Positions 35,331-44,613 of a stretch of DNA of 64,000 nt are shown here, piece by piece; positions within the stretch are counted from its first letter, which is position 1, and the number at the start of each line of letters is the position of its first letter. The translations under genes were made by a program, and so were the position numbers. The stretch spans positions 1,302,001 through 1,366,000 of the forward strand of contig NZ_CP017146.1 in assembly GCF_009930795.1 (NCBI RefSeq), written 5' to 3'. The notes below the pieces were generated by a model that was not told the DNA's origin, made no database searches, and worked only from the letters and a program-made list of their open reading frames with translations. Source of the stretch: Marisediminicola antarctica (GTDB lineage: Bacteria; Actinomycetota; Actinomycetes; Actinomycetales; Microbacteriaceae).

Positions 35331-38300
35331 GTGATTCTTCAGGGCCTAATTCCGGCGCTTTCGCGCGCCCAGACGTTCGATGCTGCCCTGAAATACGCGC
35401 GCAGAAGCGCCGATTTCTCTCTCGTCGACGGTCTCCGGGCCCCTCTCATCGCCGGACTGCTCGATGCACGTGAAGGTCCCCAGTCGCTCTTCGCGATCGT
35501 GGCAACCGGGCGCGACTCCGAGTCCCTCCGATCGGCTCTCCCGAGTGTCATGCCGGATGCCGAGATCATCGAGTTCCCCGCGTGGGAGACCCTCCCTCAC
35601 GAACGACTCAGCCCCAGCGCGGAGACGGTCGGCAAGCGCATCCACGCTCTTCGCCGCCTCCAGGCCTGGCAAGCGCAGGTCGACGCTTGCGGACAGGCGC
35701 GCGACATCATCGTCGTCGCGAGCGTGCGCGCGGCCCTTCAGCCCCTCTCCGACAACCTCACAAGTCTCGAACCGCTGCGCCTCGTCGCCGGTGGCCGTGG
35801 CTACAACCTTGCAGCGCTGTCCTCCCAGCTCGTCGACCTGGCCTATTCGCGGGTCGACATGGTCACCCGCCGCGGAGAGTTCGCCGTGCGCGGCGGCATC
35901 CTCGACGTCTTCGCCCCCGACGCCGAGCACCCGGTGCGCGCGGAGTTCTTCGGCGACGAGATCGAGCACATCCGCCCGTTCTCGGTTGCCGACCAGCGAT
36001 CGCTGTCCGAGCAGCTCGCCGATGCGGAACTGCCCGCGAGCCGCGAGATGCTTCTCGGCCCCGAGGTGCGTCAGCGGGCGCGCGAGATGCAGCACGAGTT
36101 CCCGAGCCTCGCGCAGATGCTCGCCAAGATCGCCGAGGGCATCCCTGTCGACGGCATGGAGTCGCTCGCGCCAGCCCTCGTCGACCGGCTCGTGCCGATC
36201 ACGCACTACCTTCCCGCGAGCACCTCGATCGCCGTGCTCGCCCCCGAGCGCGTAGCCTCCCGCGCCCTGAGCCTCGTCGAGACCAACCGTGAATTCCTCA
36301 GTGCCGCGTGGAATGCGGCCACGGCGGGTGCCGAGGCGCCCATCGACCTCGACGCGGGTGACTTCCTCACCCTCCCCGCGCTGAGAGATGCCTCCGGCGC
36401 GCGTCCTTGGTGGACCTTCAGCGGATTCAACACCGGCGCCGCCGAGCCCGTTGCACCGGTGGTCCGCAGTGCGGTCCGTGGTGGTGCGACCGCGGGTGGT
36501 GCGTCAGCAGGTGGTCCGACCGCGGGTCGCACGACGGCAGGGGGCGCGACACCCAGCGGTGCCACCGACGGCACGGCTGCCGCCCGCCCGTCGGCGGTCG
36601 ACACCGCAGCATCCGCCGCCATCAGCGCCCTGGTCGAGGATGCCGGCGAGTACGTGCGCATTGCCGCGGACACCGTGCCGAGCTTCGCTGGCCGGGTCGA
36701 CGGAGCGATCGACCACCTGGCCGCACGCCTGGCCGACGGCTGGACAGTGCTCGTCGTCGCCCAGGGCTCCGGACTTGTCGAGCGCGCCGCCGAAGCGCTC
36801 GGCGAACACGGCCTGGCCGGTCGGATCGTGGAGGACTTCCCCGTGGATGCCGAACCCGGGGTCGCCTATCTCGTGAAGGCATCCGTCGAGCACGGTTTCG
36901 AGCTGCCCGAGTCCAAACTCGCGGTCGTGAGTGAGAGCGAGTTCTACGGCCGCAGCGCCGGATTCGACTCCCGGCAGGTCAAGAAGCTCGCCAGCCGCCG
37001 CAAGAACGTCGTCGACCCGCTGCAGCTCAAGACCGGCGACATCGTCGTGCACAACACGCACGGCATCGGCCGGTTCCTCGAACTGGTGCAACGCGAGGTC
37101 TCCACCGGTGGCCGCAACCCGGTCAAGAACAGCCGCGAGTACCTCGCGATCGAGTACGCACCCTCAAAGCGCGGCTACCCCGGCGACAAGCTCTACGTGC
37201 CCACCGACCAGCTCGACCTGCTCACCCGCTACGTCGGGGGAGAGGCTCCCAGCCTCAGCAAGATGGGCGGCAGCGACTGGTCCGCGGCCAAGGGCAAGGC
37301 CCGCAAGGCCGTGCGCGACATCGCCGTCGAACTCGTCAAGCTCTACTCCGCGCGAATGGCGAGCAAGGGCCACGCGTTCCCGCCCGACACCCCCTGGCAG
37401 CGTGAGCTCGAGGAGGCGTTCCCGTTCGCCGAGACACCCGACCAGCTGACAACGATCGACGAGGTGAAGGCCGACATGGAGCGGCCGATTCCGATGGACC
37501 GCCTCATCTCGGGCGACGTCGGCTACGGCAAGACCGAGATCGCGATCCGCGCGGCGTTCAAGGCGGTGCAAGACGGCAAACAGGTCATCATGCTCGTCCC
37601 GACGACGCTGCTGGTGCGCCAGCACATGGAGACGTTCGCCGAGCGATTCGCCGGATTCCCGGTTCATTTGCGCGCGCTCAGCCGGTTCCAGACCGAGAAG
37701 GAGTCGAAGGAGGCCATCGACGGGCTCGCCGACGGCACCGTGGACATCGTCATCGGCACCCACCGCCTCCTGTCGAAGGGGATCGTGATCAAAGACCTCG
37801 GCCTCGTGATCATCGACGAGGAGCAGCGGTTCGGCGTCGAGCACAAGGATGCCCTCAAGAAGCTGAAGACCAACGTCGACATCCTCGCGATGAGCGCCAC
37901 GCCGATCCCGCGAACCCTCGAGATGGCGGTGACCGGCATCCGGGAGATGTCCACCCTCGCGACCCCGCCGGAAGACCGGCATCCGATCCTCACCTTTGTC
38001 GGCCCCTACAGCGAGAAGCAGGTGAGCGCCGCGATCCGTCGTGAGCTGCTGCGCGAGGGACAGGTGTTCTTCGTGCACAACCGCGTGTCGAGTATCAACC
38101 GGATCGCCTCGCAACTGGCCGAGCTCGTGCCGGAGGCGCGAATCGCCGTGGCCCACGGGCAGCTGCCGGAGCACATGCTCGAGCAGGTCATGGTCGACTT
38201 CTGGGAGCGCAAGTTCGACATCCTCGTGTCGACGACGATCATCGAGACCGGCCTCGACATCGCCAACGCCAACACCCTCATCATCGACCGGGCAGACAAG

Positions 38301-39131
38301 TACGGGCTCAGCCAGCTTCACCAGCTGCGCGGGCGCGTCGGCCGTGGGCGTGAGCGCGCCTACGCCTACTTCCTCTACGACGCCGAGAAGCCTCTCGGTG
38401 AGGTCGCACACGACCGCCTGTCGACGATCGCCGCGAACAACGACCTCGGCGCCGGCATGCAGATCGCTCTCAAGGATCTCGAGATTCGCGGCGCCGGAAA
38501 CCTCCTCGGCGGGGAACAGTCGGGACATATCGCCGGCGTCGGATTCGACCTCTACCTGCGGATGATCGGCGAAGCAGTGAGCGCCTTTCGCGGCGACGTC
38601 GCCGAGGGCCAGACCGAGCTGCGGCTCGAACTGCCCGTCGACGCGCACGTGCCTGAGGAATACGTCGAGAGCGAGCGGCTGCGCCTTGAGGCGTACCAGA
38701 AGCTCTCGGCCGCGAGTGGACTCACCTCGGCCGATGGTGCGATCGACCAGGTGCTCGACGAGCTCACCGACCGCTACGGCGAGCCGCCGCAGCAGGTGCA
38801 CAACCTGATCGCCGTCTCGCGCCTGCGCCGCATGGCGCAGAAAGCGGGCCTGAGCGAGGTGGTCACGATGGGTGGAAACCTGCGCGTCGCGAGCGCCGAG
38901 CTCGCCGATTCGATCCAGATTCGCCTGCAGCGCCTTTACCCGGGCGCGCGCTATTTCGCGCAGACGAAGTCGGTCTCGGTTCCACTGCCCCGGATCGACG
39001 GGCAGGGCCCCGACGACGCGACCCTGATTGCGTGGACGAGCGGCCTGCTTGTGGCGATTTTCGGGGCCGAGCTCACCTCGGTGGCAGCGACAGATCGGGA
39101 GAGCTCGGCGGGGCAGGAGAAATCCGCCTGA
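35331..39131 (+). CDS. mfd: transcription-repair coupling factor
   Basis: 1266 residues from GTG at 35331. UvrB-like module (residues about 1-370), then a CarD-like RNA-polymerase-interacting domain near 560-650 (GDIVVHNTHGIGRFLELV), a RecG-type translocase with Walker A GDVGYGKTEIAIRAAF (about 725) and DEEQ at about 828, QLRGRVGRGRERAYAY, and a TRCF C-terminal domain. Mfd removes stalled RNA polymerase and recruits UvrA. A Gly/Ala/Thr-rich insertion at about residues 383-420 makes it longer than most. Its 3' end overlaps the convergent CPBP gene by 59 bp. Normally it follows pth directly; here 4.2 kb intervene. Confidence 0.96.
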   Translation: MILQGLIPALSRAQTFDAALKYARRSADFSLVDGLRAPLIAGLLDAREGPQSLFAIVATGRDSESLRSALPSVMPDAEIIEFPAWETLPHERLSPSAETVGKRIHALRRLQAWQAQVDACGQARDIIVVASVRAALQPLSDNLTSLEPLRLVAGGRGYNLAALSSQLVDLAYSRVDMVTRRGEFAVRGGILDVFAPDAEHPVRAEFFGDEIEHIRPFSVADQRSLSEQLADAELPASREMLLGPEVRQRAREMQHEFPSLAQMLAKIAEGIPVDGMESLAPALVDRLVPITHYLPASTSIAVLAPERVASRALSLVETNREFLSAAWNAATAGAEAPIDLDAGDFLTLPALRDASGARPWWTFSGFNTGAAEPVAPVVRSAVRGGATAGGASAGGPTAGRTTAGGATPSGATDGTAAARPSAVDTAASAAISALVEDAGEYVRIAADTVPSFAGRVDGAIDHLAARLADGWTVLVVAQGSGLVERAAEALGEHGLAGRIVEDFPVDAEPGVAYLVKASVEHGFELPESKLAVVSESEFYGRSAGFDSRQVKKLASRRKNVVDPLQLKTGDIVVHNTHGIGRFLELVQREVSTGGRNPVKNSREYLAIEYAPSKRGYPGDKLYVPTDQLDLLTRYVGGEAPSLSKMGGSDWSAAKGKARKAVRDIAVELVKLYSARMASKGHAFPPDTPWQRELEEAFPFAETPDQLTTIDEVKADMERPIPMDRLISGDVGYGKTEIAIRAAFKAVQDGKQVIMLVPTTLLVRQHMETFAERFAGFPVHLRALSRFQTEKESKEAIDGLADGTVDIVIGTHRLLSKGIVIKDLGLVIIDEEQRFGVEHKDALKKLKTNVDILAMSATPIPRTLEMAVTGIREMSTLATPPEDRHPILTFVGPYSEKQVSAAIRRELLREGQVFFVHNRVSSINRIASQLAELVPEARIAVAHGQLPEHMLEQVMVDFWERKFDILVSTTIIETGLDIANANTLIIDRADKYGLSQLHQLRGRVGRGRERAYAYFLYDAEKPLGEVAHDRLSTIAANNDLGAGMQIALKDLEIRGAGNLLGGEQSGHIAGVGFDLYLRMIGEAVSAFRGDVAEGQTELRLELPVDAHVPEEYVESERLRLEAYQKLSAASGLTSADGAIDQVLDELTDRYGEPPQQVHNLIAVSRLRRMAQKAGLSEVVTMGGNLRVASAELADSIQIRLQRLYPGARYFAQTKSVSVPLPRIDGQGPDDATLIAWTSGLLVAIFGAELTSVAATDRESSAGQEKSA

Positions 39132-39894
39132 CCGGCTTCTTGTGCACCTTGTACACGACGACCGGGATGAGCACGAGCGAACGTAGGTCGATCAGGGCAT
39201 GCACCGCCATCGCGGCGAGGATGCTGCCGGTCGCGAGGTAGACGAACATCAGAACGCCTCCGATAATCGTCGACCCGATCACCCCGGCGACGCCCTGGTA
39301 GACGTGTAGCACCCCGAACAGCGCGAGGCTTCCGAGGATCGCCGCCACAGCGCTGCCGGTGACGCCGTAGATGAGTGCGGGCAGCGCGAGGCGGAACAGC
39401 AGCTCCTCAACCACCCCCGCGTTGATCGAGAGGAGCACGCCGTAACGGAGCTCCCTGCGGTTGCGTGGCAGCAGCGCTTGGATGTCGCCCACGGCGGGCA
39501 CCTCGTCGAGGTGCCGGGCGGCATAGATCGTGAGCACCATCCCGCCGACGAGGACCACGAGGATGCCCGTGACCACGGCGATCGCAAGCGAGGACTGCGC
39601 GAAAGCGGAGCGGGCCGCCGCGACCCAGCCGATGCTGTTGAGGTCGGCGAGCAGCAGCGGCACCTGGTTCCAGGCGAGCAGCAGCACGAGGACTCCCGCT
39701 CCGCCAAAAGTACGGAAAGAGTCGACGAGCCACTTGCGGTACATCCGCTGCCTCCTCCGCGTGCCGCGGAAGCGCTTGAACTGCTGGTAGTCGCGGCGGT
39801 CCTTGCGCAGCGCCCTGATGATGAGCAGCGCGATGAGCAGGGCGAGGGCGATACCGAGCAGGATCGGGGTGCTCGGCGCCGACGGTGGGAGCAC
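39073..39894 (-). CDS. CPBP-family intramembrane glutamic protease (Abi/Rce1-like)
   Basis: 273 residues from GTG at 39894. Multi-pass membrane protein with the CPBP signatures VVEELLFRLALPALIYG (EExxxR) and FGVLHVYQG (conserved His), the catalytic motifs of Rce1-like proteases. Substrate unknown; relatives function in bacteriocin immunity or protein processing. The coding end lies inside the 3' end of mfd on the opposite strand, giving a 59-bp antisense overlap. Confidence 0.82.
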   Translation of the reverse strand: MLPPSAPSTPILLGIALALLIALLIIRALRKDRRDYQQFKRFRGTRRRQRMYRKWLVDSFRTFGGAGVLVLLLAWNQVPLLLADLNSIGWVAAARSAFAQSSLAIAVVTGILVVLVGGMVLTIYAARHLDEVPAVGDIQALLPRNRRELRYGVLLSINAGVVEELLFRLALPALIYGVTGSAVAAILGSLALFGVLHVYQGVAGVIGSTIIGGVLMFVYLATGSILAAMAVHALIDLRSLVLIPVVVYKVHKKPVRRISPAPPSSPDLSLPPR

Positions 39895-40050
39895 GCCTCA
39901 GTCTCCCGTCTCGACAGCATCCATGTATCCATAGTGTCAGGCCGCGCCGTGTGCACCGGACGTGTAACAGAAAGGTAACGGACTGCAATATGGTGAGCTA
40001 ACCGCACTGCTGCGGGCCACCCGAAAAGACCCGAACAGAACGGATTGTCA

Positions 40051-40974
40051 ATGGAGACAATGCGCCCGCGATTTCGCGCACCCCGCGCGATCCTCGACGA
40101 TCCCCGAACGGGACGGATGCTGCCGGCGGCGAGCGTCGCGCTCGTGCTGGCGCTCGTGCTCGTGATCATCCTCGACCCGGGGAGGTCGGCCGTGCAGGCG
40201 TCGAGCGTGTTCGGCGGGCTGCGCGCCGCGGGGGAGCCCGCATTCATCGCCGGCCACCGCGGCGATCGCGCCGGTGCGCCGGAGAACACGCTCCCGGCGC
40301 TGCAGGCGGCGCTCGACAGCTCGATGGACTTCGTCGAGACCGACCTCCAGCTCTCCGCCGACGGCGTGCCGGTGCTCATTCACGACCTGACGGTCGACCG
40401 CACCACCGACGGCTCCGGGTCGGTCGCCGACCTCACGCTCGCGCAGCTTCAGGCGCTCGACGCCGGAACCTGGTACTCGACCGACTTCGCCGACGCGCGC
40501 ATCCCGACTTTCGCCTCATTCCTCGAGATCCTTGACGAGTCCGACAAGAAGGCGCTGCTCGAGCTCAAGGGCTTCTGGACCGCAGACGAGGTGCGCCTCG
40601 TGACCGACCTCGTGCACGACTACTGGGTACAGGATCGTGTCACCTTCGCGAGCGTCGACTTCACGACACTTGACAACATCGGCGAGGTCGGCCCCACCTT
40701 TGGGCGCGCAATCATCCGCCGCGACCTGCCGAAGGACCCGGTCGGGCTCGCGACCCACTTCGGCGCGATCGCGATCATCACGACCCCGAGGTCGCTCGAG
40801 GAGAATCCGGATGCCGTGGAGGAGATGCACCGCGCCGGCCTGGGCCTCATCGTCTACACGCTCAACACCGAACGACGCTGGTCGGATGCCGTGGCGCTGG
40901 GGATCGACGGCATCGTGACGGATCGCCCGAGCCTGCTCGACGAGTGGCTCGCCGCGACCGCTCCGGAGACGTAG
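40051..40974 (+). CDS. glycerophosphodiester phosphodiesterase, membrane-anchored
   Basis: 307 residues from ATG at 40051 (a TTG at 40045 is possible). One hydrophobic segment at about residues 28-48 acts as signal anchor. The GDPD domain begins FIAGHRGDRAGAPENTLPAL with the catalytic His/Arg, continues DFVETDLQLSADGVPVLIHD (Glu/Asp metal ligands and second His) and ends GIDGIVTDRPSLL. It should hydrolyse glycerophosphodiesters outside the membrane. A 156-bp gap separates it from the divergent CPBP gene. Confidence 0.92.
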   Translation: METMRPRFRAPRAILDDPRTGRMLPAASVALVLALVLVIILDPGRSAVQASSVFGGLRAAGEPAFIAGHRGDRAGAPENTLPALQAALDSSMDFVETDLQLSADGVPVLIHDLTVDRTTDGSGSVADLTLAQLQALDAGTWYSTDFADARIPTFASFLEILDESDKKALLELKGFWTADEVRLVTDLVHDYWVQDRVTFASVDFTTLDNIGEVGPTFGRAIIRRDLPKDPVGLATHFGAIAIITTPRSLEENPDAVEEMHRAGLGLIVYTLNTERRWSDAVALGIDGIVTDRPSLLDEWLAATAPET

Positions 40975-40979
40975 GAGCG

Positions 40980-41075
40980 ACGGGCCGACCAGGCCGTCGA
41001 GGACCGCGGTGCTGGCTGGCCGGTGCTGGCTGGCCGGTGCTGGCGGACCGGTGCGGTGCGTCGGGTGAGCCGGCA
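40980..41075. repeat. short tandem repeat in the GDPD-esterase gap
   Basis: Within the 108-bp gap between two convergent genes, GGTGCTGGCTGGCC is repeated about 2.5 times (41009-41050), followed by a related unit with a CGGACCGGTG end. Confidence 0.7.
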
Positions 41076-41082
41076 CGGCGTG

Positions 41083-41709
41083 TCAGGCGAGCTGGCGCCG
41101 GATGAAGTCGCTCACGTCGCCGAGCTCTGCGGCGGAGACACCGTGGCCGAGATCCTCGTAGATCCGCTCGGTGAGGGTTGAGTGCGACGGCAGCCAGCGC
41201 TGGGTGTGCGCGACGAGTTCGGCGGGGATGACCTGGTCGGCGGTGCCGCGTCCCCAGAACACGGGCGGACTCGCCGCGGCGAGGTCAGCGTCGCCCTCGC
41301 CCTCGTCGCTCGCGAACCCGGCCAGCATCACGGCGTAGGCGAAGCGGGTCGGCGCGTGACGCAGCAGCTGCAGTGCCATCGCGCCTCCCTGTGAGAAGCC
41401 GAGCAGTCCCACCGACGTCGACGTTGTCGTGTCGAGCCACGCGAGGAGGGCACGCGCGGTGTCGTCGGCGGTGCCCGCGACAGGCGCCTCCTCGGGCGAG
41501 AACGGGAACCAGGCGTAGCCCGAGCCCGCGCGCAGCGGCGCTCGCACCGAGGCGATGACCGGCTGAAGCGTCAGCTGGGGCGAGAGTCCGAACAGGTCTC
41601 CCTCGTGGGAGCCGTAGCCGTGCAGCAGCACGAGAAGTGGGCGCCCGGCTCGCTCACGCTCCGGAGCGGACCAGAGCACGGCATCCGGATCGATTCTCAT
41701 TGCCTGCAT
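41083..41709 (-). CDS. phospholipase/carboxylesterase family alpha/beta hydrolase
   Basis: 208 residues from ATG at 41709, preceded by GGAGG; the second ATG at 41700 lacks that spacing. LLVLLHGYGSHEGDLFGLS, the nucleophile elbow LGFSQGGAMALQLL (Ser), TADQVIPAEL (Asp) and EDLGHGVSAAEL (His) complete the catalytic triad. These YpfH/Abhydrolase_2 esterases act on small esters or thioesters; natural substrate unknown. Divergent from mazG. Confidence 0.88.
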   Translation of the reverse strand: MQAMRIDPDAVLWSAPERERAGRPLLVLLHGYGSHEGDLFGLSPQLTLQPVIASVRAPLRAGSGYAWFPFSPEEAPVAGTADDTARALLAWLDTTTSTSVGLLGFSQGGAMALQLLRHAPTRFAYAVMLAGFASDEGEGDADLAAASPPVFWGRGTADQVIPAELVAHTQRWLPSHSTLTERIYEDLGHGVSAAELGDVSDFIRRQLA

Positions 41710-41796
41710 TGCCCGCCTCCGTGTGTTCGCCCACCTGCCGCACAACGTTATCAATGGGGTCGGCCGGGCCCAGCACGCTGGTGGGAGGATGAGGGC

Positions 41797-42453
41797 ATGA
41801 CCGGCGCCCCTCATCCGAAACTCGATGAACTCATCTCTGTGCTGGCGCGACTGCGCGCGCCGGGCGGTTGCGCCTGGGACCTCGAGCAAACCCACGAGTC
41901 GCTCGTGCGGCACCTGATCGAGGAGTCGTACGAACTCGTCGACGCGATCGAATCGGGCAGCCGCGACGAGCTCATCGAGGAACTCGGCGATGTGCTCTAC
42001 CAGGTGATCTTCCACGCAGACATCGCTGCGCACCGCACCGAGGGCAGATTCGACATCGATGATGTCGCGGCGCGCATGACGGAGAAGATGGTCGGGCGGC
42101 ATCCGCACGTCTTCGGGAACACGACGGCGGAGACCGCCGCCGACGTCTCCGCGGTGTGGGACGACCTCAAGGCGGTCGAGAAGCCCGGCCGCACGAGCGT
42201 GCTCGACGGCATCCCGCAGGCGATGCCGTCGCTGCTCCTCGCCGAGAAGCTGCTCGGACGGGCCCAGCGCGTCGGAATCGAGCCAGCCCGGCACGATTTC
42301 GCTCCGGCGAGCGAGGAGGAACTGGGAGAGACGCTGCTCGCTCTTGTGGCGTCGGCCGCGGCGAACGGCCTCGACGCCGAGCGTGCACTGCGCGGCGCAC
42401 TTCGGGGGCTTCAGGCCCACATTCGGGTCGCGGAGACCACCGGGAAAGACTAG
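41797..42453 (+). CDS. mazG: MazG-family nucleoside triphosphate pyrophosphohydrolase
   Basis: 218 residues from ATG at 41797 with GGGAGG upstream. LRAPGGCAWDLEQTHESL, HLIEESYELVDAIE and ELIEELGDVLYQVIFHA give the EExxE...ExxD metal-binding signature. It cleaves non-canonical or excess (d)NTPs to monophosphates. Shorter than E. coli MazG; only the first MazG domain is complete. Followed immediately by a strong hairpin. mazG often lies between mfd and eno in actinobacteria, consistent here. Confidence 0.92.
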   Translation: MTGAPHPKLDELISVLARLRAPGGCAWDLEQTHESLVRHLIEESYELVDAIESGSRDELIEELGDVLYQVIFHADIAAHRTEGRFDIDDVAARMTEKMVGRHPHVFGNTTAETAADVSAVWDDLKAVEKPGRTSVLDGIPQAMPSLLLAEKLLGRAQRVGIEPARHDFAPASEEELGETLLALVASAAANGLDAERALRGALRGLQAHIRVAETTGKD

Positions 42454-42454
42454 G

Positions 42455-42489
42455 GGACGCCCTCCCGAAGGGGGTGGGGGAGGGCGTCC
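42455..42489 (+). terminator. terminator-like hairpin after mazG
   Basis: Perfect 12-bp stem GGACGCCCTCCC / GGGAGGGCGTCC with an 11-base loop, starting one base after the mazG stop. No T-run, as usual in high-GC actinobacteria. Confidence 0.85.
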
Positions 42490-42676
42490 GGGCAGTCAGA
42501 TCTCGAGATCCATCAACGAGGGGGCTGTGCTGCCAAGGTCGGCACGATTACCCGAAAGCGCCGACCCAGCAAAAGGCAACCCGAATGCCTTTCGGTTGAC
42601 AGGGTATACGCAGAACCGTCGATTGCCTAACGCATGCAGCACGTGTTGATGCGGCGTGTCGCGACCGACCGGGTCG
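42490..42676. other. structured intergenic segment with further hairpins
   Basis: After the mazG terminator come a perfect 12-bp palindrome GATCTCGAGATC (42499-42510), a 7-bp stem GGTCGGC/GCCGACC (42537-42566) and an AT-rich hairpin AAAGGCA/TGCCTTT (42572-42592). A TTGACA hexamer follows at 42596-42601 without a convincing -10. Could be stacked bidirectional terminators or a small structured RNA; no known RNA family is recognised. Confidence 0.5.
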
Positions 42677-43093
42677 TCAGGCGGAGGTGGCCTCGAGGCT
42701 CCGCAGAGCGCGCGTCAGACGTGCCTCTGCATCGTCGGCGACCTCGGCGACGGCGGGGTTGCCGGTGAGCTGCACCATCGTCTGGGGGGCGATCGCCTGA
42801 ATGACGGTCGCGTCGGCATCCGGTCCCCGTCGAACCACGACGTTGCACGGGAGCAGCAGGCCCAGGTCGGGTTCGGCCCGCAGCGCGCGGCTGGCGAGGC
42901 CCGGATTGCAGGCTCCGAGAATGACGAGGTCGCCGAGCTCGTCGCCATCGTCCTGGCCGAGCTTGGCTGTGAAGGTGGCACGCACGTCGATCTCTGAGAG
43001 GATGCCGAAGCCCTGCTCCGCGAGCGCCTCTTTGGTGCGGCGGAGGGCCTCGTCCCAGGCGAGTGGAACGGTGATGGTGATGGCGTAGGTCAT
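42677..43093 (-). CDS. DUF302 domain protein
   Basis: 138 residues, ATG at 43093 with AAAGGA upstream. The DUF302 fold shows as ALRRTKEALAEQGFGILSEIDV, then LGACNPGLASRALRAEPDLG and LLPCNVVVRR. Members often sit with thiol, sulfur or metal-stress genes; the two Cys (NACNP-like and PCNV) are conserved in the family, but biochemical function is unknown. Here it is downstream of a multicopper oxidase on the same strand, 62 bp away. Confidence 0.85.
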   Translation of the reverse strand: MTYAITITVPLAWDEALRRTKEALAEQGFGILSEIDVRATFTAKLGQDDGDELGDLVILGACNPGLASRALRAEPDLGLLLPCNVVVRRGPDADATVIQAIAPQTMVQLTGNPAVAEVADDAEARLTRALRSLEATSA

Positions 43094-43155
43094 GGGTGTG
43101 TCCTTTCGTTGACGTGCCCGTGCGGTGGTGGTCTGTGCGGTGGTGGTCTGGCGGA

Positions 43156-44613
43156 CTACCGGGCCTCGATGATTCCCATCATTCCGAGGTCCTCGTGGTC
43201 GAGGATGTGGCAGTGGTAGACGGTGGTTCCGGTGAAGTCCTCGAATGGGACTCGCACCCGGACCCGCGACCTCGCCGGCAGGTTGACGACATCCCGCCAG
43301 ATCGGCCGGTCGATCGAGGTGCCGGGATACTCCACGACCTGCATCGGCCACACGTGCAGGTGGAACGGATGATCCATCGGACTGGTGTTCACGAGGGTCC
43401 ACTCCTCGACCGCGCCGAGGTCGACGCTCGTGTCCACCCGGTCGGCTGCGAACTCGCGGCCGTCGATCGTGAAGGCCATCCCGCTCGCCCCCATGCCGCC
43501 CATGCCCATCGCGAGGGTGATCTCACGGCGGCCGGTGACGGCCTCGTCGCGCAGGTCGCGCGGGGCGCTCTGGCGTGGAACGGGCGGCGGCACGTCGACA
43601 GCGTCGCCGGAGACCTCGAAGACCGCGAGATCGGCGCCGGTGGTGGTCGGGCCGCCCATCATGCCGGGCATCGACCCGCGCTCGACCGGATTGGTGCGCA
43701 GCGTCGAGGAGCCGGATGCCGCGTCGACGAGCAGGTCCGCCCGGTTGCCGGGCGCGAGCCGCACCTCCTCGACCGATTCAGGCTCGGCGTCCCGGCCGGA
43801 GTCCATGCCGAGCAGCTGCAGGCCCTGGCCGTCGAGCCGCAGTGACAGATACCGCGACGTGCACGCATTGACGACGCGCCACCGCTCCCGCTCGCCTGGC
43901 CGCGCGGACAACGTGGGCGCCAGCTGGCCGTTGACGAGCACGAGCTCGCCCTCGCGGCCCATCATCCGGTCCCTCGTGGATGCCGGTGCGACGCGCCCCG
44001 CCCCGTCGAGGGAGAGGTCGGAGATGACGAGCACTCGCTCGCGGGTCACGGCGATGGGCTCGGGGTCCTCGACGATGATGGCGCCGTAGAGGCCCGCCGC
44101 CACCTGGTCGGCGGTGTTGCCGTGGTGGTGCGGGTGGTACCAGTAGACCCCCGGCGCGTGGTCGGCGGGCAGGTCGTACGCGTAGTCGACCGTGTCGCCC
44201 GGGTCGATCGCCAGCAGCACATTGTCGCCGTTGCCGCGGGGGGTGACGTGCAGACCGTGCACGTGCAGGTTCGTTATGGCGTCCAGGCCGTTCTCGAGCT
44301 CCACCTCGAGCCGGTCGCCGGGCCGGAGCACGAGGGTCGGTCCCGGGAGGGAGCCGTTGTAGGTGAGCACGGTGGCCTCGCGTCCGCCGATCCGCACGGC
44401 TGCCTCGGCGGACGACAGTCGCACGCGCAGAAGGCCGGCATCGCTGCGCACCATCTCGGGTTGGAGCAGGTCGTCGGCGCCACTCAAGGTGCCGGTTCCG
44501 CCGGGCAGCTGGGACCCAGTGCTTCCCCAGAGCAGTCCGGCGCCGCCGACGAGCGCGGTGAGTCCGCCGACCCCGCCGACGATCAGGATCGTGCGTCGGC
44601 TGACCGGCGGCAT
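43156..44613 (-). CDS. multicopper oxidase, Tat-exported
   Basis: 485 residues from ATG at 44613 (GTG at 44616 is the alternative). The twin-arginine signal SRRTILIVGG is followed by a hydrophobic stretch. Copper-binding His clusters are complete: NLHVHGLHV, YWYHPHHHGN, HPFHLHVWPM and YHCHILDHEDLGMM, giving T1 and T2/T3 sites. A Met/Gly-rich loop (MGMGGMGASGM, also GSMPGMMGG) resembles the Met-rich regions of CueO-type cuprous oxidases. It overlaps the stop of the SHOCT gene. Probable role: periplasmic-side Cu(I) or phenolic oxidation (inference). Confidence 0.93.
   Translation of the reverse strand: MPPVSRRTILIVGGVGGLTALVGGAGLLWGSTGSQLPGGTGTLSGADDLLQPEMVRSDAGLLRVRLSSAEAAVRIGGREATVLTYNGSLPGPTLVLRPGDRLEVELENGLDAITNLHVHGLHVTPRGNGDNVLLAIDPGDTVDYAYDLPADHAPGVYWYHPHHHGNTADQVAAGLYGAIIVEDPEPIAVTRERVLVISDLSLDGAGRVAPASTRDRMMGREGELVLVNGQLAPTLSARPGERERWRVVNACTSRYLSLRLDGQGLQLLGMDSGRDAEPESVEEVRLAPGNRADLLVDAASGSSTLRTNPVERGSMPGMMGGPTTTGADLAVFEVSGDAVDVPPPVPRQSAPRDLRDEAVTGRREITLAMGMGGMGASGMAFTIDGREFAADRVDTSVDLGAVEEWTLVNTSPMDHPFHLHVWPMQVVEYPGTSIDRPIWRDVVNLPARSRVRVRVPFEDFTGTTVYHCHILDHEDLGMMGIIEAR

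Noticed and set aside
37164-38801. 545-codon antisense frame in mfd
   Set aside because: Shadow frame; the sense frame encodes all Mfd motifs.
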